From positions 630,517,240-630,581,239 of the forward strand of contig NC_081415.1 in assembly GCF_030272615.1 (NCBI RefSeq): a DNA stretch of 64,000 nt. The letters are read 5' to 3'. A program made the position numbers and the translations under genes. This document shows, piece by piece, positions 11,492-23,100 of the stretch. Below the pieces are notes generated by a model. That model had not been told where the DNA came from, made no database searches, and saw only the letters and a program-made list of their open reading frames with translations. Every line of letters starts with the position of its first letter. Within the stretch, counting starts at the first letter, position 1. The DNA is from Cryptomeria japonica. Taxonomy: Eukaryota; Streptophyta; Pinopsida; Cupressales; Cupressaceae.

Positions 11492-13268
11492 CTATACTCG
11501 ACGATCCCTGGGTACCGCAGCCTCATAATGCCGACGGTAGTACTCCACCTCCTGAGCTCTCAATGATAGCTCTCTCAAGGTGTCTCTCATCGGACCACCC
11601 GTCGCTGCTCTCTGCACACTGGCTGCAAGCTCTTCCGCTCGCCCCCTTCGCTCTATCTTTGTGTCCCGCTCAGTGGTCAACTGTGCAATCTACCACTGAT
11701 ATGTCAAAACCTATGCCTACAGCTGTTGTACAGTCACCTGCAGGGTCCAAATCTGTGCATCCTCAACATGAGTAAGGATCTGAACCCGTAGCGGTACCTG
11801 TGTAGGGGCATCCCCTCTAACTCTGCCTGTCCTCGGTGTTGGAGGTGGGAGCACATCCGTCCTCCTCCTCTGCGCTAGTTGTATTGCCTCGTCAGTACCC
11901 CCCACTGCAGCTAGAACCTCCCCCACCCTCCCCTCTCCACCGGCTCCAATAGCCAATCCACCTCTCCCCCTGTCTATCACCGCCTGTCTGACTGCTCTCT
12001 CCACACCTCTATCTCCTCTCCTCCCTCTATCTCCCCTCCTCCCTCTAACTCCTCTCCCTCATCATCCTCCTCCACCATCTCCATCATCCTCATCATCTCC
12101 CTCTCCCTCCTCATCATCATCATTGAAGGCCGGCCGCATCTCCTCGGAATCCGATATCCTAGCCACTGCCCGCACGACAAACAATCTCGCAAACTCATCG
12201 GTCATGCCCACATCCAAAATCTCTGGGGCATAATCCCATATCTAGCCCGCCAAACTGATAAACTCCTCCACCGCCACCACGCTATCAATGGTCAGGCCCC
12301 AATTGGATACGTCCTGCCTCCGTCGTGCATATAAACAGGCTCCCTGAGGTATACCCTGTTGTTGACCAAACTGTCTCAAAACTCTGATCACCACAAACCT
12401 CTTAATAACAAATGGGGTCCTCCCAATCAGGTATCTTGTCATAAACACGTAGGGCATCTCCAGCCCGTCCTCCGTCCACACCTCGCACCCTGTATACGAG
12501 TCGCCATGTGACTGTATCGATGTCATCCAAAACTCTCCTCCAATGTTCTAGTTTGCCCAGCTTCCGCTGGACAACTAGACCCCTGTATCCATAAGCATAG
12601 GCACGTCCAACGGGCCTATCTCTGTCTGCTAATGGCCTCGCGGCTGGAATATGCTCCCAGCACCATACCTGTAACAGCGTCACACAAGCTGACAAACTGC
12701 CATAACCTAGGTATACCACCTCGTGCAAGTCCCTGTATAGATGGGCTAGCATAGTCGATCCCCACGCGAACCTGCGACCCTGGGTAACCATGTCCTCTAA
12801 CACCAGCCCCCATCCCACAAAGAATCCCTTTGACCTACAATCAGGACAAAGGAATCCACCAATAAACCCTGCCAGTACTGATGGAAGTGGTGCATAATCC
12901 AGGTCTAGGAACTCCTGCCATGGGATCTCATATCCGCAAACTGTCTCATCGTGAAAAATGCGACGAAGTGCCTCTGTGCCACCCTCCTCTGACTGCTCAT
13001 ATGGTAGTAGTGCACCTACTACTGGTATGCGCAAAATCATGTAACAGTCCTCTGGTGTGACTGTCATCTCACCTGTGGCAAAGTGGAAGGTGTTCGTGTC
13101 GTTGTGCCACCTCTCTGCGAGCGCTGTAAGTAGCCCCCGATTCACAGTGAACCGAGGCATATCCAACAGGGACGTCAACCCGCATCTCTCAATGATATCC
13201 AGGTTGGCCTATGTCAACCGAGGTATCAAAGTCCAAGGTCTAGGAAATCACTCACGCGACTGCACCAT
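11492..13268 (-). pseudogene. Antisense ORF of the Tat element: plant mobile domain (PMD) protein, broken
   Basis: Read on the minus strand, ATG at 13268 opens a frame that after TGA and TAG codons (near 13248 and 13220) runs to 12402. Plant mobile domain signatures are clear: 'LTALAERWHNDTNTFHF' with 'GEMTVTPEDCYMILRIPV' (about 13130-13020) and 'WGSTMLAHLYRDLHEV' with 'LLQVWCWEHIPAARP' (about 12765-12640). A frameshift near 12490-12520 moves the C-terminal part into another frame, which continues to about 12243. Downstream are an acidic Glu/Asp/Met-rich stretch (about 12200-12000) and an Arg/Ala-rich tail to about 11492. PMD proteins occur as host silencing factors (MAIL1/MAIN family) and inside transposons, including antisense in Tat elements. 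The biochemical function is unknown. Confidence 0.82.
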
Positions 13269-13410
13269 GCCCAATCGCTCCTGTCAACCGACAAAACAAG
13301 TCCAATATCAGTTTCCACATCAAAACAAAGATATCAAAATCAAACTCACATCAACAACATGAAATAATTTGCTCATCTATATCAAGTTCAAAATCCTATC
13401 ATTTCATATC

Positions 13411-13577
13411 AACTTGTAAAACAATTCAAGTTATCAAAAACCATATCAAAACTTGTAACACAACTCAAGTCTCCAAATCACATAAACTTGTAAAACAACT
13501 CAAGTTTCCCACCCATATCAGCTTGTAAAACAACTCAAGTTTCCAACCCATATCAGCTTGTAACACAAATCAGGCTT
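13411..13577 (+). repeat. About 45-bp tandem repeat, four to five units
   Basis: Units contain CTTGTAAAACAACTCAAG followed by TTTCCAACCCATATCAG or a variant. Each core has a short inverted CTTG/CAAG pair. The array lies between the antisense ORF and the inverted motif array, so it would be in the leader of the antisense transcript. Confidence 0.8.
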
Positions 13578-13764
13578 CACACATTGAACTTGGAACAAAG
13601 TGCAAAAACAAATCATATTTTGATTAACACAACACATTGATATCTATGCATAACTTGAAATATCACAAATCAAAACAAGTTATATCGACACTCATATTGG
13701 ACAAATCAATAAAACCCATGACAGCAAAACACAACAATTTCACAAATCACCTCATCTCACAAAA

Positions 13765-14236
13765 TTTTTCCGGATGCACTAAAACAGGTTGTCTACGCTC
13801 TAAAATCTACCCATGCGCTAAGTTGTTTTTCTTACGCACTACTCCATTCACCCTATGCGCTAGACTGACTCTACGCGCTAATCTTTTCCCCCCCATGCAC
13901 CACCTAACCTACCCTATGTGCTAAAACCTATCCATGCACTAACCTATACCTCGCTGGCGCTACCTATTTGACCCTATGTGCTAGGTCTACCCTACGCGCT
14001 AAACCCCCTTACCCATGCGAACCCCTGTGACCCTTATGCGCTAGGTCTACCCTACGCGCTACCTTGTTGACCTGACGCGCTACCCTACGTTCGGCATGCG
14101 CTATTTTCACTCCCTACGCTAACCTTGACTTTCTATGTGCTACGCTATTTTGTTTCAAACGCAGCCCTAAAATTAAGCTTCATGCGCTACCTAAATTTTC
14201 GTATGCACTAATTTGCGACTTTGACGCGCTAAAACC
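13765..14236 (-). repeat. Array of about 22 TAGCGCRT motifs, minus orientation
   Basis: On the plus strand the motif reads ACGCGCTA, ATGCGCTA, ATGTGCTA, ATGCACTA and similar, about every 18-25 bases. This is the reverse complement of the motif in the 5' leader array (1238-1616). Spacers often read CCCT or GGTCTACCCT and are otherwise not conserved. Confidence 0.85.
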
Positions 14237-14458
14237 GAATTTCAAAAATCAAAAAATGACCAAAAACAACAAAATCAAAAATCAAAAAAGGGTCAAAAGT
14301 GTTGACTTACTGGTGGTCCATATGCGGCAGGTCTTCGGTACCTCCGAACGCGCTCAAAACAATGCCTGGAATACGGAATAGGCATTTTGACTTCTCTCCA
14401 AATTCTCTTTCTCCAAAGTCAACAATGCACAAATGAATCAAATCAAAGCCCTTTTCCC

Positions 14459-14466
14459 CTTTTATA
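14459..14466 (-). promoter_or_regulatory. Predicted TATA box for the antisense PMD transcript
   Basis: The minus strand reads CTCCTATAAAAGGGGAAAAG, a canonical TATAAAAG in a G/C-rich surround. A start 25-35 bases downstream (about 14425-14435) would give a roughly 1.16 kb leader holding the motif array and the 45-bp repeats before ATG 13268. The box lies outside the LTR. Prediction from sequence only. Confidence 0.55.
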
Positions 14467-14784
14467 GGAGGAAAATGAAATTAGGGTTAGGAAACCGGGC
14501 ATGTAATTTGCTCGCGATCTCCCTTATACCCTACACAATGTACATTATCGAGAGATGAATCAATTTCAACATTTCACATAGACAAAATCATACACCCTAC
14601 ACACAAATTATCAAATTCAATCAAAATTTTCAAAATATTGATTCATCTCCCGAGGGGGCATCACACATCAAATCAAATCTGGGGCACGACATGAAAAATA
14701 AGAGCAACACAAATATTTCATTTGATCATAAATCACGATAACGCATCATTTTCTTTGAAATAACATGTGCACACACGTCACTTC

Positions 14785-14798
14785 AAAGAGGGGCAAAA
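14785..14798 (+). promoter_or_regulatory. Polypurine tract of the Tat element
   Basis: The purine-rich AAAGAGGGGCAAAA directly precedes the TG that opens the 3' LTR. It would prime plus-strand DNA synthesis. Confidence 0.85.
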
Positions 14799-16234
14799 TG
14801 TAGACGTATAAAAATGACCATATTCCTAAATGAATATTTTATGTTCATTTCTTTATTTAATTAAATCCAATTTAATTAAATTACCCGCATTCCTCTATTT
14901 AATTAAGTAAATTACTCAATTAAATTCACTATACCCATTTAATGAATAAATCATTTTATTCAATTAAATCCCTTCTATCCACTTTTAATTAAATTCAAAT
15001 TTAATTAAATAAGTTATCCTAAATTGAATAAATCTAATTTATTTAATTTCCCCAAATTACAACCAAATTGAATTAAATTAACTTTATTTCAATTAAATCC
15101 TATTATCCTTCCATCCACTTGCATTTTCCTACATCTCCCACTTGCATTCTAAAACCTATTTCTAATCCCTTCTAGACCCTTCTAATCGCTTCTAAGTAGC
15201 CTAACCCGTCTTCTAAACTTTGTCACATCCCTAAAAAAAGGGAAGTCACTTCTCAAACCCTTAAAGTCTTTGATAACCATTAAAGGCTTCAAGTCTTCAA
15301 CCACTTAATTTTCTAAAGTCTCCCAAACCATTAATGGTTAATTCAACCCTCTTACATGGTTAGAGACTTTTTGCCTAACTTAACCTTCGTCCAACCCAAG
15401 GGTCTCATCAAGCCTTTAATGCTTTGACCATGATAATTTCTTAATCATTTGCACAAGAGTTTATCCTTGGATTAACTCTTAATCCAATGGGTAATCTTAA
15501 CTTAAGTTTGACCCTTACCCTCTAGATAACCATAAGGTCTTCTCAGGCATTTAATGCCTCCAACCCCTTCTCTCAACCCAACCCTATGTTGACACTTGTC
15601 ACCATTTCATTGGTGCCAATTGCAAACATGGATTCCCAACTTTCAAACTCAACCCTTGATCAACTCTTTCAATCCTGACCATCCATTGCCCTATTTTTGC
15701 TATAAATAGAGCTCTCATTCCTCCATTTTGAGAATCCAAGTTTGTAGTATCATACTTATGCTCAAATACATTCAAGCTTTCATTTCATATATGCTCATCA
15801 TTTAGCCTCTCTTTTAACTAGGAATTAGTCTAAATATGCATGTTTAGAATACTTTCTTTATCATTTAGCTCAATCATAGATTAATATATCATGTTAGGAT
15901 AGTATTTATACTAACCTTGTCATCTTATAGTTAGTTTATTGCATTTCTAGAATCATGCATAGCTTAGGATGCATCTCATATTAAAACCAACAAAAAGCAT
16001 CCCTCATTCTTGCATTTGTCATCCCTAAACCATTTTGCTCAGTGATCTGAGAGCAAAAACATTGGTTTGAGGAACCGTGTAAGATAGAGAACCATGGGAC
16101 CAACCTTGGGAAGTTAAGTGATACTTCATTACTCCATAGCTTGCACCAAGAAGTCATGTGGGTGTGTGAGCAAGGCTCCATAGAGCTCCGTTTTTTGCAT
16201 ATTGAGTTCTATCGACCCGCTTTTCTCGAATACA
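14799..16234 (+). repeat. 3' LTR of the Tat element
   Basis: It starts TGTAGACGTATAAAAATG right after the polypurine tract. The proposed end TACA at 16231-16234 mirrors the initial TGTA but merges into a CATA microsatellite, so the right edge is uncertain by some bases and no target duplication can be read. The U3 part is rich in TTAATTAAAT words. A TATA box TATAAATA is at 15701-15708. A stretch near 16040 ('ATCTGAGAGCAA') resembles the solo LTRs at 24912 and 37858, which suggests related families. Confidence 0.8.
15701..15708 (+). promoter_or_regulatory. TATA box in Tat 3' LTR
   Basis: GCTATAAATAGAGC matches a plant TATA box and lies about 900 bp into the LTR, a sensible U3/R border. Confidence 0.7.
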
Positions 16235-16257
16235 TACATACATACATACATACATAC

Positions 16258-16321
<64 letters not shown>
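16227..16321. repeat. Compound microsatellite (CATA)n-(TA)n
   Basis: About seven CATA units are followed by about 30 TA units. Confidence 0.97.
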
Positions 16322-16893
16322 TGGAGCGTACAAATACAAAATAGTTTGTCGACCAAGCCAATTATGTTATCTAATAAAACCTTGACCAACTTGGCCTCTG
16401 CAAGATATCAACATGCTTCCTTTTGCATAATCCATTGATTGATTCATATACCATAATTACCGAAATGGTTCAGGGTCATCCAGACCCATAGCTACTAATC
16501 CATTATAAGCATAACATCTCCAATCTAAAAAATATAGATTCCACATATACCAATAATGCCTCAACAACTGCCATGACCAAAATAGCTGATACCAAGACAT
16601 GTAACTAATATCGGGACCAAAGCAAGCACAATACATAATTCCGGAGATGAGGATCTTCCCGATATCACTCCATTACAGCTTCATCTTATTACAACCAATA
16701 GCTATACTAGAACACACATTATACTACATCATAATATCTGTCCATAAAAACAATATCTATCCATAACAATAGAACTGTACATACTGATTGCATACAACAT
16801 TCCGACCAATATCCGGATAGCACATAATTGCACATATTGTCCGGTGCAAAATGGATAGTTGGTTTGACATCAATGACAACAATATCAACAATA
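16322..16893 (-). repeat. Probable relic of a copia LTR (minus orientation)
   Basis: The right end, TTTGACATCAATGACAACAA followed by TATCAACA (about 16864-16892), closely matches the right edge of the 2.5 kb copia LTRs at 51912 and 58459. Scattered CCGA and CCGG words fit the same family. The rest is too diverged to align by eye, and no partner LTR is visible. Confidence 0.45.
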
Positions 16894-19688
16894 TTCATAT
16901 AAGTCTAGCATGAACTAGATTTTGAAGAAGCGAAAAACCCTAGTCAAGGTCACCTAACAACATTGACTAACACTTTTTTGGTGAAACTCTTTGAGATACT
17001 TAGAGACACGTCTCGATTTTCTAAACTATTTCTGATATCTGCATTTGATACCTTTGGGTCAAGGTCACCTAGCAACATTGACCTGCATTTCTGAGCCCAA
17101 ATTTTAGATACAGGTTCCTCTCCACTTCCCATTTCTAGACCTATATTTGATGTCTACATATCTGTTTTGAAATTGTTTATTTGTGTTGATCATCGTCAAT
17201 TTTGCATCACTAACCCTATTTATTGCATTAAAATCATTTCATATCTAATTGCAATAAATTCAAATCAAACAAGGAGAGTGAAATTCAATTTGTTCCCAAC
17301 CATTTCCAATAGGTTTGAGGTTGAGCCTATTGAGTTTCATTCCCCTTAATGTAACTTGTTGTAAATGGGTTTGATTCCTAGTTTGCATGTTTAGGCTAGT
17401 GAGCCCCTATTTGCACCATTACAACTATATATATTGAAATAGGATTGCATTCCTTCCATAAATAAAAGTCCTTTGTATAATAATAAATTCATTCTAAGAG
17501 AGAAAGAGAAGAAAACTCTTATGTACTTTGACCAACTACTACACCAAAATGAAGGAAAATTTATCGCGGCACTAGAAAGCATAGGTTAGTAATAAAACAT
17601 TTCATTCAACTCAATATAATGTCCACCTCATAAAATGAGGAAATCCTTGGAGAAAACTTAACCACCAAGGTAAATTTTTTTGGGTCTTTTCACCTACAAA
17701 ATCTCCAAATTAATATCGACCAATTAGCCATCTTCTTAAGTTGGCAACCCACCAACTTACACCAACATGTCTATCATTGACAATAATGTCATTTTTTGAA
17801 CTCCTAAGAATACTACTCTACTTCCTAAACCAAAAATAATTCATAAGGCCAAGGTTCTCATCATACAAATGAAATCAAATCATCAATAGAACATGTAAGG
17901 TTAAAGGAAAACTCTATAAAAGTGGAGTATATCTCCTACACTTCAAGCTCAACTAATACTAGGGAGAATTTTGCAGGGTTATACCTTAACAAGTATTGAA
18001 ATCAAATCAAATGAACAATTATATAATAATGGTAGCCAAAACCATCCTAATGCTTTGGTCCCAAATACTGCCACTAAACCAAGAACGACTAGCCACTTTG
18101 AAACCCTGATATAGTTGATAACACTATACAATCACACAAAGTGAATTCATTTGAGGCTCACTAAAGATACATCCTTATTTATATGACAAGGTTATGAATA
18201 CATAAATACTACTTCGACTCCTACATTATTTTTTTTTCTATTTTTTTTGTTTGATGTGAGATTGGTGCATGGTTCCAAACTAGTGACTATCTATTAGGAA
18301 ATATAGTCAAAACACATTAATAGGAATACAAACAAGATTTAAATAATCAAAAGTTTTGTATTTGTATCCAACAATAACCATGAAATTTATAATGTAGGAT
18401 ACTTATTAATCCAAAAGAAATTTGCATGTATTCATGTGTAATATGGAATCGATTATTACTATATTTGAACTACTTTCATAAATTTATTACATTCATCTCA
18501 TCAAGAGTTACACTCGTGCCAATAAATGTGGCAAAGGAAAATACCTATTTATGATTGGAAAACTTTTTTGAATGCAAACTTACTATCATGGATATATTCT
18601 ACGATAAAATCACCTACAATATTATTCTTCTTTTTATTTGAAGGCTTGTACCTAATAAAATGAATTGGAGCAGAATCAATGAACGCCCTACAAATTTTTG
18701 GCATCTAAATAACCACTGCAAGAACCAACTTCATCAAATGATCCCAAAATATTCTATATACTGGTAATAGGGAAAAGCCCTAATTTCCAATATTATAGCA
18801 CATATACAATCCATGACTAGGGATGAATCCTTCTATAAATTGGTGCTCCAAATTGATGGAGGGCACCTACATTAATATTTGGTAGTTAGGCGATCATTTT
18901 AAATTAATGGTGATAATTGGAAACAAAATTTAAGCGCTAAAACTTTGGCACCCAAAAACATTTATGACTCCACCAATTAAATCCATGATTGGTGAAAGAT
19001 ACATTAATAGAATCCTAATTGGATAGAGGAGAATGTGACAAACAATCCTAGAGAAAAACCATAATACATGTTGAAATGAAGCTTTGTAGGGTTTTAGAGT
19101 CTAACAGGATCAATTGTGAGAAATTGACACCCAACTAAACTTATAGGAAATATAAGTAAATCCACCAACTTAACAATGTTTGAATATCCAATTAAGATTA
19201 AAAAAAAAATTGATGAAAATATCACTAATGATGATGTCAACATTACACCATCAATGCAAGAGGGATTCAAATGATGTGACATCTATCATGGTGGCATCAC
19301 CAAGGTGGGATGTTTCCAGTGTGATGTCATCATTTTACATATGCGAGAAGAAGCAATGAAACTATACCTTGTGAGAAAATCCATCTAAATTGAATGAAAC
19401 ACATTTGAATGATCGAGTTTAAATGGCCAGGGAATATCTACAAGGGAATGAAATAATCAAAGTTATGGATAAATAACTTTCTATTTGAACTAAGTGAAAG
19501 GAAAACTTAATACATCTAGTTCAAATGGAGGTTAAAACTCCACAAAGCTATTATATTATTTTAAATGAGGTTTGGGTGTTAGTCATTTCAAACCAAACTA
19601 TACATGTGAAGAAAGGCAATTGAACCAAACACATATATGAAAGGGGAGGTTCAATACAAATTTGAGTTCCCATAAAAATTATACAACC
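16894..19688. other. Non-coding, no recognised feature
   Basis: AT-rich with stops in all frames. A 24-bp word beginning TCAAGGTCACCTA occurs twice (about 16943 and 17058) with two differences at most. Otherwise I see nothing I can name. Confidence 0.6.
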
Positions 19689-20150
19689 ATATTTGGTGTA
19701 GTCATGGCAAGAAGGTCTTCAAGAGAACAGTCAAGAACGTGCAACAAGAGTTAACACAACAGAAGCGACATAATGTGATGGAGGCAATCATAAAAATTAT
19801 TTACAAACTGCAAACAACATGTGGGCTCACAAGGTTTGGCTCACAGGCCTAGTTACAAACATGCTCAATTACAATATTCGGGCACAAGCACGAAGGCGAT
19901 CCAACTCCGGATCTCCTAACCTTCATATTTATCTTCTATGTTCTTGAGCTTGAGAATGTTTGTAACCATGTCTGTGAGCCAAACCTTGTGAGCCCACATG
20001 TTGTCGACAGTTTGTAAATAATTTTCATGATAGAATAAAGTTTTTATTGCATTGCCTCCATCACATTGTGTCGCTTATGTTGTGTTAACTCTTGTTGCAC
20101 AGTCTAGACTATTCTCTTGAGGACCAACCTATCGTGACTGCACCAATATT
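19689..20150. repeat. Long imperfect inverted repeat (hairpin or fold-back element)
   Basis: The left arm (about 19689-19868) and right arm (about 19950-20150) are reverse complements with roughly 85-90% identity by eye, around an 80-bp loop. Matching blocks include GAGCCAAACCTTGTGAGCCC and GTTGTGTTAACTCTTGTTGC, each read in the right arm. The right arm carries about 20 extra bases near 20030-20050. No open frame is present. It may be a fold-back transposon, two opposed copies of one repeat, or a hairpin small-RNA source. Confidence 0.8.
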
Positions 20151-23100
20151 TTATATTTCTTTGACCTTTGCAAGAACTACAAACTTAATTGACATTTGTA
20201 GTAAAACTAAGTTATACTACACAAGTTTTAGGAAAGTGCATAAAAACTACACTTGGGTCAATTGGAAAGAAAAAACTACAAAGCGATAACTTCCTTCTAT
20301 TAGAGAATTTTATAAAACTTTGAAAATAACTGGGCCTAATTTTTCATGGTGTACCCAATTGTGCTAAGAAATTTAGCAAGGGACATCCCAGATTAGATAT
20401 CTCAAACCAATTATCAACAAATGGGTTGGAATGGACAAGGTAACACGTGGAAATGGAAGTCAAGTAAAAAGGGCACAACAAAATTGAGTCCCAACAAGTT
20501 GATGAACATGACAAGTGATATTGATGAAATTAAAATTTATTTTTCTAATATTGACTATCCTATGACCATTCGATCAACATCTGGGAACAATGTGCAAATT
20601 TCGATGACACTTTGATCTTATAATATTCCTACACTTTCCATCTCACACTCACCCTCCTACACAAGCATGATGACTCCTCTATTTTTGCATCATATGTATC
20701 AAACCTACATCACATGTTTGTATAATCTCATTTAGGTAATCTTATAAAAGTGTGCATGCAAACCACTAGCATATAAGCAAAAGGCCAAAAATAGGTACAA
20801 GATCTGTAGTGAGACCCAATGTCTATTTGAAGAGATGGGAGGTAGAGAGGAATGTAAGAGAGAAGTGTAATGTGAGAAGTCATGATAGAAAAAGTTGCAT
20901 ATTTTGTTTGTGGAGAGTTTGTAATTCTATTTGTGAATCAATCAAATAGATATATGGATTTTTTTGTGATTATTTGTTTTATGTATATGTGGATTTTAAT
21001 TTGTGTTGAGGGAATGATGAGTATATGTGTGTATTGATGGAGAGTCTAATTGCATCATATACCTATTTCTATGACCTTCATTAAGTTGATATACAATTCA
21101 AAACATGATTCTCTCAAGATGAGCACTTTCAAATTTTACTTTAGATATTTCATGGGTATAATGCTAAATCACAAGGTGCATAAAAAAACTACTTCCTACT
21201 CCCACTGCTAGTGAATATTTATTTTTTTGGCAGTGGTGGGTGGGAGGAGATAGTCAGCTTGATAGGAGGGCCCCTACAATTCGGCTGGCCCCTAAGCAAA
21301 TTGGGTCGAATTATATCACTGATTATTTTTTAATCCCATAGCCCACCCAGGAACCTGTCGTTGAAGCACCCACCCCTCAAATTCTATGGAACTTAACCGC
21401 TAAATAATAGAAAACTTATGATATCAAATAATCAAGTCTTCTTAAGTATCTTTCTCCACATGTATACATGTTTATAAGAAACAAGAAAATGACCATTATG
21501 AAAAGAAACTTGTAATGAATTAAAATTTTATAACACTTATTAGATTATTATTACAACCACACAAAAAAAATTGGTGAGCGATGATTATAAACAATGAGGA
21601 TCTTTGTCACAACTCTTTACTCATAATTCTCCAAAATGTGTACAACTAGGTAGTAAGACACATAATTTCATATATACACTTCAATCTACCTTTCTCTAAC
21701 TTAAAGAATGCATTTCCTATGTGGTAAAATGATATTTATCAATTGAATCCACAAATAATCATTTCACTATAGTTAAGTATAAAAAAAAAGAATGACCAAC
21801 CCCTTGAAAAATGAAGAGCAATGGCCTATATAACTTCTACAAATTTCCAAATTCACAACCAACCAAAAGGGGGCTATGCATATCAACATTAAATTGAATA
21901 ATCCTTTGATTGATACCTTGTAAGTGATTCCAATAGCTCCAAGGGGTTGTATTCCTTGAAGCATGCCTAAAAGCATAGATCAGAAGTGTCTAGATGTACC
22001 TTTAAGGTGTTGGGATTAGGGTGTCTCAAAATTTACAAGTCCTGGCATTAAATATTGATTTAATTGTTTATTTAGCCCATATTTTATGTCAATCCTATGT
22101 TCTCAATTTGTGGAATCTACTTCAGTGTGGTGGCAACTTACATGGCAAATGAATAGAATGACATGAATCCTACATTGGTGGAAATAGGTGTCCCACTTTG
22201 TGGTCCTCAATACAAGTTGAATTGGTGGCATGTGTTATAAGTTGTAAGAGTTGAAATGTGATTTATTATGACATAAATATGACAACTTGTATAATTGTGT
22301 AAAAGTCATGACTAGTGGAAATGAGGAAAGTGTCAATCTTGCACATGGTAGGCATATTGCATGTCAAGTGGGACCTCTTGCTTGCCAATATTGGTTATAA
22401 TTTTCATGTTAAAGATAAGAGAGGTGGGTTGCATGTTCATATTTAGGTTTTCATGCATGCAATGAAGATGTTAATGCTACGTGACATTTCTAGGTGTCCA
22501 TCTTGCAACTCTACGAATATGAATGTTTGGAATGGAGTTGTAGTGCTATTGTTCATTGCAAGTACTAAATTATGTTGGCAAATTACTTGAATATTTCAAC
22601 ATTGCAATCATCCTTGAAATAAACTTTTATTTTCACGTGTTTGTAGCTACTTTGTTTATTGTAATACATTGAGACAACTTTTGGAGTGGGGTTTTTCTGT
22701 TGAAAGGGTTTTCCCCCATGTATATCTTGTGTTTTTTATGTTTTCTTAATTGTAATGTGCATCTTCATATTATAGCTACATAAGGATTAAATTTAGAAAA
22801 TAATTGCACGCCATTTCCTCATTTATTGATGTAGGAAGTTGTTTTACATACCTTGCTTCCTTTCACAAGGCATCGATGAATGTCATTTCTCAATTATGTG
22901 GGAGTTATCTATATTAATGAGAATAAAAGAGGTGGGTGATAATGACCTCAAGTAGGAATAGGTAGGTGGAATAATGCAACAAGCATTTTAATATCCCTCT
23001 TGGTGCCTTTTCCCATGTCCTCAAACTTCATTATATTGTCTCTTCTTTGTTTATCAAATATTTGGCTCCTACATGAGTTATGCCACACTTTGTGACATTC

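Larger units (their letters stand above)
1..16234 (+). mobile_element. Tat-lineage Ty3/gypsy LTR retrotransposon, 5' end outside window
   Basis: The order seen is leader, gag, aspartic protease, G-patch, reverse transcriptase, RNase H, archaeal-type RNase H, integrase, antisense ORF, polypurine tract, 3' LTR. A second archaeal-type RNase H after the normal one, plus extra antisense coding, is the known signature of the plant Tat group (Ogre/Retand relatives). The 3' LTR (14799-16234) has no match in the first 2.5 kb, so the 5' LTR and primer-binding site are upstream of the window. Internal length is therefore at least 14.8 kb. Eleven in-frame stops make this copy non-functional. The lineage call is solid; the exact family is not identified. 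Confidence 0.9.

Noticed and set aside
13248-13300. A short intron at the start of the antisense PMD frame (GTGAGT to ATAG)
   Set aside because: It would be only about 50 bases, below normal plant intron size. Two nonsense changes explain the break better.
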